Source: Ashinkailepas kermadecensis (taxonomy: Eukaryota > Arthropoda > Thecostraca > Neolepadidae). From it: DNA of 64,000 nt. Position numbers and translations under genes: made by a program. The stretch covers positions 345,001-409,000 of the forward strand of contig JAOTOM010005142.1 of the NCBI GenBank assembly GCA_034440615.1, read 5' to 3'. Below, piece by piece: positions 1-10,818 of the stretch (the stretch's first letter is position 1; every line of letters begins with the position of its first letter). Under the pieces are notes generated by a model. The model was not told where the DNA came from, searched no databases, and worked only from the letters and a program-made list of their open reading frames with translations.

Positions 1-110
1 ATGCCACCATAGCCAATACTCCTTAGCATCATGATGCCACCATGGCCATGCCCCTTGTCATCATGTTGCCATCGTGACCATGCTTCTTGACATGATGGCA
101 AGAAGTGATG
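1..110. repeat. Degenerate ~33-bp tandem repeat, cut by window start
   Basis: About three imperfect copies of a unit built on atgccaccatggccatg are visible, each about 32-33 bp and separated by catcatg. The array probably continues to the left of the window. Reading frames through it are low complexity and I do not regard them as coding. Confidence 0.55.
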
Positions 111-1480
111 ATCCTTGATGGATCATTGAGGCTCAGGGACACATCAGTGCCCAATACACTTGCACTACCGACTAATGAGCAGGAACCTGCTTGGACGGTA
201 GCCGGACAAAGTGTACACCCAGGAGCAGGACAGCTGCTGGACATCTGTAGGGTTGTGTGTTTGTCCAGCGAGTATTCACATCGAGCGACGTCCGTGGCGG
301 CAGCACTTCCTCCCACAGCGTCATCGCTGCAAATTAGCGCGGAACTGGGAACTTCTGGTCCTATGGTAATATGGGAAATGCAGCACCTGCGGGGCCATGG
401 GCGCAGGCGCAGGTGCACTGGTCATGCAGCGACAGCGGTCTGCAGCGCGGTAGGTCACGCAGTCCATCAGGCCGTACAACTGGCACTGCGGCATGACATC
501 GAGCAGCGCTGGTACGTGGCGGCTCAAAATGAGACCTTGCTCAGGCCGTCCACTCGCAGCAGAGCGACACCCACGTCCGAGCATCAAGTCGTCAGACTGG
601 ACAGACGCTGACAGGCCGACACAGCTTGTGACCCGGCCGGCACGCTACGTGTCGTGTACCGGAGCCGGTCGTTAGAGCTCGTGCTCAAACTACGCCAACT
701 TACTGGATGCAAGCATTAATGTCGAATCAATTACAACTACAGATCATTCATTAATCAACATAAGTTGCCATTAGAAACTATGACATTCATGATGGCGCGG
801 AAAATAAGTCGCCAGCATCGCCATCAGTGTCAATCCACCAGCCCAACATCCAGTAATGTACGTTAGATGTGGTAATTCTACATAATATACCAGATGTTTT
901 TCTCCTTTTTTTTGGGCCGTGGGGGAGTATGGAATTATAAAATATGGACTTCTTCATTCGGCGGGCCATCATTTGAGCGCTACCATGAGGTAGGTGTCAC
1001 TGGCGTAGCCAGAAGTTTGGTCGAGGCGAGATGTCCAAGACAGGCCACTTCCCTGCAGGTGCGTCACTGATCGGGATGAAGCTTGAAAGGAGGGATGCGT
1101 TCGGACCGACCAAGGGGCAGCAAATTTGCTTCAGATGGACGCCTTTCACTGAACATGTTGATGGCGGGGCGCATTGGAGCCTTTCTCGGGATGCAGGAGG
1201 AAGGGACAGGGAAGAGGGAGGATTGTGGCACCCTTGACTGACAAATTCGCGGCTGGGGTGAAGTCGGACACCCCCAACGTGGCGCCGTTTACGATCAGCA
1301 CGTACCTTAGTGCCATCCCACTTCCGCGGAATCGTCCATGGCAGGGTTGTGAATAATATAGGGATTCCCACAGGGAAGAGGGCATGAACATCTTGCCGCC
1401 GACATTTTCGACGATGTAGAGAACAGGCCAAGGTGAAGGGCAGGTGCAAGGCATAGAATAGGCCAACGCTAAGTGGAGAG
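111..1480. other. Unassigned stretch with one hAT-like terminus
   Basis: I see no recognisable gene. Short open frames exist on both strands but overlap each other and show no known motif. At about 1008 the string cactggcgtagccag resembles the outer end of many hAT-type MITEs (CAGTGGCGTAGCC), but no matching opposite end was found nearby, so it may be a decayed or solo terminus. Confidence 0.4.
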
Positions 1481-1870
1481 CATGGCAAGGCAGAGGTCAT
1501 GACAATGCAGAGAGCATGGCAAGGCAGAGAGCATGGCAAGGCAGAGGGCATGGAAAGGCAGAGGGCATGACAAGGCAGAGAGCATGCATAGGCAGAGGGC
1601 ATGGCAAGGCATCCGTCGGGGTAAAGAAAAGAGGACACAGCAAGGCAGATGTCATGGTGTGCCAGGATAAAGGGACAACGATCTACGGGCGACAGCGATG
1701 TAATGGGACCACAAGACAGAGAACACGATCAGGCAGAGGGCAAGGCACGGCAGAGGGCGCGGCCAGGTAGAAAGTAATGCACGGTAGAGGACATGGTGAT
1801 GCAACGCAGAGAACAGGGCAAGATAAACGGCAGAGTAGGGCAGACGGAATGGCGAGGCAGGTCCACGGCA
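1480..1870. repeat. Degenerate ~21-bp minisatellite
   Basis: Repeated ggcagagggcatggcaa-like units (about 20-22 bp) run through this stretch, best preserved at 1500-1610 and degenerate afterwards. The minus strand gives Pro/Cys/Leu-rich open frames that simply follow the repeat. Unit drift suggests an old array. Confidence 0.7.
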
Positions 1871-3252
1871 AAGACGAGGACTGTGGAAGGCAGACAATAA
1901 GATGGAAGGCAGGATTTCAGAGGAAACGTTAGGGAGCTTATAACATTATAATTGGCAGATATCTATTGTACTTGTTGTTTCTGCGAACAGACAGAATTAA
2001 GCTGTTCCAGCACCAAAGAGTGTGAGATATTTACTGGAGTTGATTGTGCGGTGCCTCCAGTTAGCAAAAATCAGGTCTCTGGCGCATTAGCCAGCGGCTG
2101 CATCCAGGGGAACAGCCAGATGTTCTTAAGGACGGGGGGGGGGGCAAGGGCAAAAATGTGATGAAAGAAAGAACCCTATCGGAGCTCGAAGGACGTCGAA
2201 AATGTCTGGTTATGCGTGCTGAAAATTGTAAAATGTATTCTTTCATCTAGAACATTTTGGTTGTTAAGTTGTGGGGGCGACCATCCACCCCATTGGCTGT
2301 GCTTCTGCTAATATTCCGCACTTCTATAAAAATGACCTGTACCAGGTCATGATTTTCTTTTTTAATTGCAGTCTGGGTGACTTCATTTCGATATACTCAG
2401 TGGAGCATTAGTCATCTGTGTATGTTGTGTAATTCAAAGACAATATTGCTTTAAACCCATGGCATGGGTTTAAAGCAAAAACATGCTGTACAGCAGTTTT
2501 TGCTTGCCAAATCTGCTTGCCAAATCTGTACAGCAGTTTAACGATTTACGTTCTTTATCGCTGGCTTCAGCTGTGAATATTGTCTTCGCTGCCTATTTCA
2601 ACTAATAAGATTGAAAAATTAGTATTCGTGAGCATGATCTGTGACCTCCTTTTGTGTGTGCATACAGCAGGTTTGTGGGTACATATAATACATTTATGAG
2701 CGCATGTGTTTCCATAAAGATTATATTCCGTTACAGACTGCGAGATACATAGCATGATCCTAATAATTTCAGGTATATTTGGTACTTTCAGAAGAAAAAA
2801 CATACATTTTCACACATTCTAGTTTGAGCCATGCTTTGCCAATTTCATTATCCTTTGATGAGCTTTACATCCTGAGATATACTTTATATAATAATTGCTT
2901 TCTCACCATAGTAACAAAGCACCTCGAAAGCTACTCCATTATGTCTTCCGTTCCTCGAAACAAGCCGCAGCGTCCTAACGTTTGCACCGAGCTATTGCAT
3001 TATGCAAACTTTTGCACCGCTCAATTACTGCGTACCGTTGCGCGCTCACGCAGTGTGTGTCAGTTCGCTTGTGTATTGCCAGCAATGCTTCTGCTGAAGA
3101 TGGCACAGAGATGGACAAAAAGCAAATGGAGAAAAGTTGGGTCTACACAGCAATTTCGCCTGGGTCACCCCGCAGCGAGCCAGACGAGAGGATGATGCCC
3201 TTCCTTTGACAGTAGGCCTCAGTTGGCAGTCTTGGTGTGTCGAAACAGCTGT
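1871..3252. other. Unassigned stretch containing a perfect 16-bp-arm hairpin
   Basis: No gene is recognisable. At 2446-2478 there is an inverted repeat with 16-bp perfect arms (ttgctttaaacccatg and its complement) and a 1-base loop. Just downstream, tgtacagcagttt occurs twice (about 2488 and 2527). Nothing else could be assigned. Confidence 0.4.
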
Positions 3253-3785
3253 GGTCTAGCGGGATGTTGCGCATGGTGAGTGTGCTGTTGCGTGTCTAGC
3301 GGGATGTTGCGCATGGTGAGTGTGCTGTTGCGTGTCTAGCGGGATGTTGCGCATGGTGAGTGTGCTGTTGCGTGTCTAGCGGGATGTTGCGCATGGTGAG
3401 TGTGCTGTTGCGTGTCTAGCGGGATGTTGCGCATGGTGAGTGTGCTGTTGCGTGTCGGGCGGGATGTTGCGCATGGTGAGTGTGCTGTTGCGTGTCTAGC
3501 GGGATGTTGCGCATGGTGAGTGTGCTGTTGCGTGTCTAGCGGGATGTTGCGCATGGTGAGTGTGCTGTTGCGTGTCGGGCGGGATGTTGCGCATGGTGAG
3601 TGTGCTGTTGCGTGTCTAGCGGGATGTTGCGCATGGTGAGTGTGCTGTTGCGTGTCTAGCGGGATGTTGCGCATGGTGAGTGTGCTGTTGCGTGTCTAGC
3701 GGGATGTTGCGCATGGTGAGTGTGCTGTTGCGTGTCTAGCGGGATGTTGCGCATGGTGAGTGTGCTGTTGCGTGTCGGGCGGCAC
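3253..3785. repeat. 40-bp minisatellite, ~13 copies
   Basis: The unit begins gtctagcgggatgttgcgca and recurs exactly every 40 bp. Copies differ mainly by a gtctagc/gtcgggc switch, and are otherwise nearly identical, so the array is recently homogenised. The open frames on the minus strand (His/Thr/Ala-rich) are repeat by-products. Confidence 0.95.
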
Positions 3786-4200
3786 GGTGTTGCGTTAGTT
3801 TTGTGCGACAAGGTCTGGTGAGAACGGCTTCTTGTTGACGGTGTGATCGAGTTGACGTATTTCATGTACATGGTGTTGGCTTGATATTTGTGCGGCCGGA
3901 GTGGAGAGGTGTGGAGCTGTATTGCGTCCATGCGGTCTGTTCATGCTTACGAATGTGACGTCGTAGGAGCATCCGTAGGACGCTAGGATCACCCTTGGGA
4001 TGGCTGTGCAGTCGTCCACCGATTGTTGCCTGATCCCCGTGTTTGACCCATCAGCGAATGTCAGTGTTTTGTGATTGCTGGTGCGAGTGCACTCATTGAA
4101 AGTTGAAATAATTCCAATGGGATTAAAAAATTGAAAATCGTTGAAATAATGCCATGTCTGGCTTTTTATCCCAGATCAAGTGCTCGACGGTTGGTTGAAC
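3786..4200. other. Unassigned spacer
   Basis: Unique-looking sequence between the 40-bp array and the 3' tail of LINE copy A. A last array-like gtcgggcggcacggtgttgcg remnant is at its left edge. No gene, RNA or further repeat was recognised. Confidence 0.4.
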
Positions 4201-4497
4201 GTAAAGTCATAAAGTCATAAAGTGTTAAGGCTTAATAAGAGCCACAGGGGCCCATCTGGGTTAAGCCTATCTAGAAAAGGTACTAGAAATGTACATATTC
4301 TCACCCCAATCAATCCCTAATCCCAAGTTCCTAGGAAGCTATATATCCCAGCCTATCTAGCATCATCCACTTGCTATTGCATAACACCCTCAACAATTGC
4401 AAGCTCCTCCCATCATACCCATTGTGCTACCATAGCCCCTGCTTAAAGGGGTCTGTGCCGTGCACATTTAACATAAATATTTTCCCCTCCAACCAAA

Positions 4498-7335
4498 TTA
4501 GAAATCAAAAACAAGATTTTCCTGCCTAAAAAATTTGTCCACCCTACTTTTAAATACATTCAATGAGGAACTCCCCACAACATCAGCAGGCAGCCCATTC
4601 CACTGATCAACAACCCTTTGACTGAAGACCTGCTGTCGCTTAACTGTCCTACACCTCAACTTGTCTAACCTGAGTTGGTGACCCCTGTGTGATATTTTAA
4701 ACTGAAGAGCACCATTTAAATTGACCTGATCTAGTCCTTTAACAATTTTGTACATTTCAATCATGTCCCCCTTAATCTCCTATACTTGAGTGAGTACATA
4801 TCTAATGCCACAAGCCTTTCTCCATATTCTAAGCTACCTAGTCCACTGATGAGTTTAGTTGCTTTGCGTTGCACTCTTTCTAACTTGTCTATATCCTTTT
4901 CTAGGTAGGGGCTCCAAGCTTGCACAGAATATTCCAAGTGGGGTCGCACATATGCTAAGTACAGTTTTTTCATGACTTCCTTGCTCTTATACATCACACT
5001 TCTATTAATGAGTCCCAGCATTCTGAGTGCCCTGTTCCTAGCTGAGCTACATTGTTTCTCTGCTTTAAGGTCATTTGAAACCAACACACCTAAGTCCCTT
5101 TCCTCTTCAATAACATCCAGTTCCCTCCCTCCCATTGTATATCTGAAAGTCTCACCTCCAGACCCCAGATGCATAACCTTACACTTGTCATAGTTAAAAG
5201 ACATCTGCCATTGATCAGCCCACTTTTTTAGGTCCTCCAAGTCTAGTTGAATATTACTAGATTGATCACAACTGTTTGCCACTCCTACCAGTTTGATGTC
5301 ATCAGCAAATTTGAACACTCTATTCCTCAGCCCTACCTCAATGTTATTTACAAAGATGATAAAGAGAAGTGGCCCTAGAACAGAGCCCTGTGGTACTCCA
5401 CTCAGAACATCCTTCCAATCAGATTTACATCCATTTAACATTACCCTTTGTTTCCTTCCCCTCAACCATGCTTCAATCCAACCTAGAACTTTTCCAACAA
5501 TCCCATGTTGCTGTAGTTGATGAATTAGCCTCCTATGTGGAACTTTATCAAAAGCTTTGCTAAAGTCCAAGTACACAACATCCATCCTGTTTTGATTGTC
5601 TACTTCTTTAGTAACATACTCCATGAACTCCAAAAGGTTAGTTAAACAAGACCTTCGAGATCGAAATCCATGTTGAGTATCCCTTAAAAGATTGTGCCTG
5701 TCAAGATGAATCTGAACATTCTGTTTAACCAGTTTTTCTAGTACCTTGCAAACTATTGAGGTCAAACTGACTGGCCTGTAGTTCCCTACACACTTCATAC
5801 TTCCCTTTTGAAAATTGGAACTACATTTGCATTTCTCCAATCTTCAGGCACTTCAGAGTATTCCATAGACCGCCTGAAAAGTATACCTAGAGGAACTGCT
5901 AAAGCTTTAGCACACTCTACTAAGACCCTAGCATATATATCATCTGGTCCAGAAGCTTTATTAGGCTTTATATTCTGCAACTGCTTTTCTACAGCTTCTG
6001 TAGTTATCGTAAGATACTCCAACCTATCACCTGTCATGGCATATGATTCAGTTGTTTCTATTCTACCAGAATTATCCTGAGTAAAGACTGATGAGAATTG
6101 CTTGCTTAAGGATTCCACAATATCACAATCATCAACCACTAATTCCCCATCTACCTCCAGTGGTCCTACACCACACTTTTTAGCCTTAAATTTGTAGAAA
6201 CTAAAGAATCTCTTAGCATTACCTGCTGAACATTCCCGAGCTAATTTGATTTCAGCCAGTCTTTTAGATGCCCTAACACACCTCCTAACTTTATTTCTAG
6301 CTATTTGATATGATTTGAGGTTTACCTCAGAGTTAGCATATTTTAGTTTCTTGAATGCCTGCTTCTTTGACTCCAGTAAATCCTTTACTTCCCTGGTCAG
6401 CCATGAAGGGAGCTGAACCCTGGTTAATCTAATTTGCCTATTGGGAATGAACCTATCCTGACCTTGAAATAGTTTATATTTTATCATTCTCCACATTTCA
6501 TAAGCATCTAAGCCTTTCAATAAGTCTTCCCAATCAATTTCATTCAGGAAGATCCTGAACTCATTGTAATTCCCTTTAGCAAAATTAGGAATCAATGTCT
6601 TATTGGTTCCTACATTTCCAACATACAATGAGAATCGTATAATGTTGTGATCACTATTACCCAAAGTCTCTCCTATGTTCACATTTTGTACAAAATTTTC
6701 CTCATTAGTAAGCACAAGATCTAATATTTCATTTTCCCTTGTAGGCTCATGTATCATTTGAAAAAATAAATTCTCCTCAAAACAATCCATGAAGCTTCTT
6801 CCCGATTTGTTTAGACCTATAGTTTTGCTTCCCAATCCTGTTATGTTGAAATCCCCCAACAAAACAGTTCTCTCCTTTACTCTCCTACTTATCTCTTCCT
6901 GCATCAACCTGTCCGTGTTTTCATTCTGGTCTGGAGGTCTATAGAATGCCCCAACCCTAAATTGTGTTCCATTTTTTCAGAATGATATCTAACCACAAGG
7001 ATTCTACACCTTCATCATGTACACTATCTTCTATGGAATGACATTTCATTTCTTGTCTGACATACAACAGTATACCTCCTCCTATCCTTGCCTGCCTTTG
7101 ATAAGCATGCATGTTGTAGCCTGTCAATTCGAATTCTTGCAAGTTGTCTCCAAAAATGCTTTCATTAACCCATGCCTCTGTTATGCATACCAAATCTAGC
7201 TTTTCAGACAACATATAAGCATGCAGTTCCCCAATTTTGTTCCTAACACTTCTGGCATTGACGTAAAAACATGATAAACCATTCCTTCCCTTGTTTGCAA
7301 GACTTCTCTCTCCATCAGCTACATCCCCCCATGAC
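4498..7335 (-). pseudogene. LINE A ORF2: APE endonuclease-reverse transcriptase, broken
   Basis: ORF2 of copy A. It starts near 7335 with an ARSVRNKIGELHAYML segment, then ITEAW, GDFN and NSDHNIIRF motifs of the APE-type endonuclease. The RT domain has YRPVSLTS, YLDFSKAFD, GVPQGSVLGP and the catalytic FADD, followed by the long CR1 thumb/C-terminal region ending in a VFDF stop at 4498. Three one-base length changes break it: T run 6972-6977 (one extra), T run 5816-5819 (one missing compared with copy D), and C run 4767-4771 (one missing compared with copy B). At the last site stop and new ATG overlap as ATGA. The catalytic residues are intact, so it was active until recently or the breaks are sequence errors. 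ORF2 nicks target DNA and copies the RNA into it. Confidence 0.9.
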
Positions 7336-7339
7336 CTGC

Positions 7340-8207
7340 CTAGTTTCCCTGTTTCCTATTGAGAGCCTCCTCATACCTATTGCTGAGCAATTCAACTCCT
7401 CTCTTGCTCAAATGTAACCCATCTAATGCAAACATTTCAGTCTTCCCCCAGAAATCCCCCCACAAATCCAAGAACCCCACGCCAAGTTCCTTACAAATCT
7501 TGGCCACCCTGGTATTCAGCCCAATGGCCCTCGAGTACCACTCTATGCTTGCGTTAACCATAGGGAGGATGGATGTTACCATTCCTCGTTTCCTACTTAC
7601 AGCTAGCCTACCTATCAAAGCCCTATACTCTTGTATTGTTTCCTCTGTTTTTGCTTTTCCTACATCATTTACACCAACCTGCACAATTACCGTTGTGCTC
7701 TCTCCACTACCCTTCATTACTCCTTCTATCCTATCACCAACATCCTTAACCTGGGCCCCTGGGAAGCAAACACGAATCCGTTTGTTGGGGTTCCTGCTAC
7801 AAAAAGTACGGTCCATGTACCTAACTCTTGAGTCCCTTATAACTAAAACCTCCCCCTCTATCCTCAGCTACCTGGTCATTCCTACCTTCCTCTTTAGCAG
7901 CATTACTATCTCTCCCTTGCAGTACCTCAAACCTATTATTAGTTTCAATGCCTTTGTCAATTTTCCTTAAAGCCAGTCTCGTACTCTGGCGTCTAGCTAC
8001 TTTCCACTCTCTACTATCATGGTCCATACTATCTCCACCCCTATCACTCCTAGGCTCCTGCACCTGGCTTGCCTGGCTGACATTTCCTATGGTGGGCCCT
8101 GCCACCAAACACTTCAGGCGCTCCACCTCCCTAGCTAACATATCTACTTTCTTACTCAAGTCCCCAATTACATCCATACACTTACACTTCCCACAGTCAC
8201 CTTGCAT
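7340..8207 (-). pseudogene. LINE A ORF1: SGNH-esterase protein, one frameshift
   Basis: ORF1 of copy A. The start ATG at 8207 lies directly after an A tract on the coding strand. The N-terminus has a small Cys cluster (CGKCKC) followed by a predicted coiled coil (LSKKVDMLAREVERL), then a charged linker. After a frameshift at the C run 7852-7856 (one extra base on this reading) the esterase domain follows: block I reads VIRDSRVRYMD, block III VQVGVNDVG, block V DGLHLSKRG. Thus Ser, Asn, Asp and His of the SGNH set are present, but the usual GDS is RDS. In CR1 elements the ORF1 esterase is thought to help retrotransposition, perhaps by membrane or lipid interaction; that is family knowledge, not seen here. 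ORF1 ends at 7340 and ORF2 begins almost at once. Confidence 0.82.
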
Positions 8208-8215
8208 TTTTTTTT

Positions 8216-9560
8216 TTTTTTTTAAATCTAAACTTAAATCTTAAACTTAAACACCAAAAAGACTACACCACAAGACTAGAAAATAGAATAACACTCACAC
8301 TGAATAAACAACAAAATAAATATCTGCTTTCGCAAGCTAAACTAAGCAAATATAATCTTAGTTATACCAACTCCCATCAGCTACAAACTCCAACTAAATG
8401 AAACTAATACTAATATAATCCCAAAAAGCCTATATAGGTACCTCTACGATTACTCCAGTATATAAAGATATAACTAGTGTAATCAAAGCTCACTAGTTTA
8501 GTCTTAAACTCTATCTTAAAATTAAACACCAAAAATACTATGACACAAGACTAAATAAATGATGTTAAGAAAGAATTAGTATTATCTAATGTAACTTATA
8601 ATATCTACACACAGGAAAGAAGCCTTTGCAATTACACCAGTATATTGAAATATACCTAGTGGTAATTTAAGCTCACTATTTTAGTCCTAAGCTCTATCTT
8701 AAACTTAAACACCAAAGGACACCGACTTATTCCTCTACACTACAGAAACCTAAGCCACGAGACCGCGCCACCCGTCTACAAAGCGTTCACGTGGCTGATC
8801 GATAATTCTAGAAGCTACCTAGTGTAATTTAAGCTCACTATTTTAATCTTAAAGTCTATCTTAAACTTAAACACCAAGCAGACACAGACCTATTCCTCTA
8901 TGCTAACAGAAACCTAAGCCACGTGGCCGCTCCACCCGTCTACAAAGCGTCCACGTGGCCGATCGATAATTCTAGAAGCTAAAAATCTGCTCGTTAAAAA
9001 GAAACTTATGACATAAAACTATGCAAATATATGCACAGAAGTAATTGCTAAATACCTACCACCAGCTGCAAACTCCAACTAAACCAAACTAAACACTAAT
9101 ATAATCAAAAACCTAGATACCTGTACAATAACACCAGGACAAGAAGATATACCTAGTGTAATTTAAGCACAATATTTTAGTCAACTCTATTTTAAACTTA
9201 ACCACCAAAAAAAACAAAAACAAACTTATTCCTCTGCACTACAGAAACCTAAGCCACGAGGCCACGCCACCCATCTACAAAGCGTCCACGTAGCCGATGG
9301 ATAATTCTAGAAGCTACCTAGTGTAAGTTAAGCTCACTATTTTAATCTTCAACTAAAACACCAAGCAGACACAAACTTATTCCTCTATGCTAACAGAAAC
9401 CTAAGCCACGTGGCCACTCCACCCGTCTACAAACGTACACGTGGCCGATCGATAATTATAGAAGCTTAGAATACCTAGGCTAAGTCTAATATACTCAAGT
9501 TAAACAATATAACCGCTCCTTCTTAACCTAGGCCTACAATAGAACAAATCCTCCCTCCAC
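8216..9560 (-). promoter_or_regulatory. LINE A 5' UTR made of degenerate promoter-like monomers
   Basis: Upstream of ORF1, blocks of about 160-210 bp recur (near 8440, 8615, 8812, 9130 and 9312). Each contains agctcactattttaatct followed by aaacttaaacaccaa, and the fuller ones add cctaagccacg and gatcgataattctagaagc. Three of them carry CACGTG-type E-boxes, often as a pair about 30 bp apart (for example near 8918 and 8952). A larger unit is also repeated (8318-8440 resembles 8985-9120). Repeated 5' UTR monomers act as the promoter in some LINEs such as mouse L1; that function is inferred here. The element's true 5' end is uncertain and placed near 9560. Confidence 0.6.
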
Positions 9561-9835
9561 TAACCACCTGTGCCCAATCTTTTACTCACGATTTTCCCTC
9601 GTCACGGGAGCGCAAAAACACGTCCGCTCGCGACGAGGGCAGCGCAGACGAGGGCAACGTAAGTCCAGGTAGGTCTAATGAGCGGGCGAGCAGCCGTGAC
9701 TGGCGACGACGTTGAGACAGGTAAAAGCGGTGGCAATTCGGATACCAAACGAAACAAGCTTGCTCCCAACTCGGCTCTTGTCGTAGCTGTCAGGGCGAAT
9801 GCAGCGCTACGACGTGTGGTTTTGAATGGAGGTAA

Positions 9836-10246
9836 TTATGACGTGGTAACGACGCAGCTGTTGTGTCCTAAACTGGATGAGGAGGGGGAGGGGACGTCTG
9901 TGCACACCAGTAGGCTAATTATTGGTGTGCCACTGAGAGTTTCCGTAGCTGCTCTGGTGTGGCTATTTTGAATGTCTAACCTTGGATGAGCTGTTGCTCT
10001 GCAGAGCCGCAATAATGCTTCCCTGCCTGCGGCCAACTCTGCGTTTGCCAGCGCACGATGATGATGACGCCTCGCGCATCGCTTTGTGATGACAGTGATG
10101 TGTGGCGAGGTAAGTGTCTGATCCAGATGAATTCGCACGAGCTTGAAACCTTTCACTTGCTCGATAGCTGTGTCGCCGATTGGAAGTGACGGACACTTCT
10201 GAACTCCCCCACACTTTGAATTGTCACCGGATCCAACGAACACCAT
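9836..10246 (-). pseudogene. LINE reverse-transcriptase C-terminal fragment (different family)
   Basis: The minus frame reads AIEQVKGFKLVRIHLDQTLT, then a PHITVITKRCARR block and an ALLRLCRATAHPRLD block. This matches the post-RT thumb region of LINE polymerases, in which a conserved stretch of the form (F)KLLGvhld..l.w..Hi..i.kk is followed by LR.l...gl....ll..Y...irPvLdY. The tail (SGTPIISLLVCTDVPS) also fits that region. It lacks the catalytic core and is shortened, so it is a dead fragment. It is clearly different in sequence from LINE A-D. No complete element could be outlined around it. Confidence 0.5.
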
Positions 10247-10679
10247 GGTGTAACTCCGGGCACCAAATTGCCGGGGATGGCCGAGGATCGAGGCTATTGT
10301 GGCACACGGGGAGACGATCCAGGCGCCTCAGGCACTGAGGAAGGGAGGAGCACCACACGAGGTGCGCCGTTATTCATTCCTCTTGCCGCTATATCGGTCT
10401 GTGGACACGCGTCTCGGACCGAGACGATTTCTACCTTCGGAAATAAAGACTGTTTATGACGCAGGCGTTCCCGGATTGCGCGGCGACCGCCTGGAACCAC
10501 GTGCTGTCGTCTGTCGGTGCCGCCACGACACTGGGTGACTTTACGGCGGCTGTTTTTGCCAAAGACCAGTGGTCCTCACTATTGCTTCTGGCATTTAGCA
10601 CGCGACATTTCATGCGTACCTTGCGCAATGCTGACATGTAGCGACTCGAAACCGCAAGAGCCACCTGGTGGATGATTTC
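10247..10679. other. Unassigned stretch
   Basis: Short overlapping open frames only; no motif or domain recognised. It could include more of the decayed LINE at 9836-10246, since translation just upstream of that fragment is vaguely similar in composition, but I cannot show it. Confidence 0.35.
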
Positions 10680-10818
10680 CTCTGATATAGTTGGTCTAGG
10701 CGCAGACTACTTTCCTGTGATATTTTGTGTTCGGGCACAGGCTACTTACCTCTGATATATTGGGGCTGAGTGCAGACTACTTTCCTGTGATATAATGGAT
10801 CTGGGCGCAGACTACAAT
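10680..10818. repeat. ~44-bp degenerate repeat, 3 copies
   Basis: Three imperfect copies of a unit containing gcgcagactactttcctgtg, each followed by atat and a ggtctagg/ggatctgg segment. Small and diverged. Confidence 0.65.

Larger units (their letters stand above)
4201..9560 (-). mobile_element. CR1-type LINE, copy A, nearly full length
   Basis: A non-LTR retrotransposon on the minus strand, running from 5' UTR monomers near 9560 through ORF1 (8207-7340) and ORF2 (about 7335-4498) to a 3' end at 4201. The 3' tail is a short tandem of the 8-mer ataaagtc as read on the plus strand, the kind of microsatellite end used by CR1/L2-group elements. The combination of an SGNH esterase in ORF1 with an APE-type endonuclease and RT in ORF2 is established for the CR1 group. 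The 3' UTR is the short form (about 300 bp). Over about 1 kb it is almost identical to copy B at 32217-33239, so both are recent. The coding regions are interrupted only by single-base length changes in or beside homopolymer runs. I could not define a target-site duplication. Confidence 0.92.

Noticed and set aside
4972..5563. Plus-strand frames of 60-75 aa across LINE A
   Set aside because: They are shadows of the ORF2 coding strand and recur at the same place in copies B and D for that reason.
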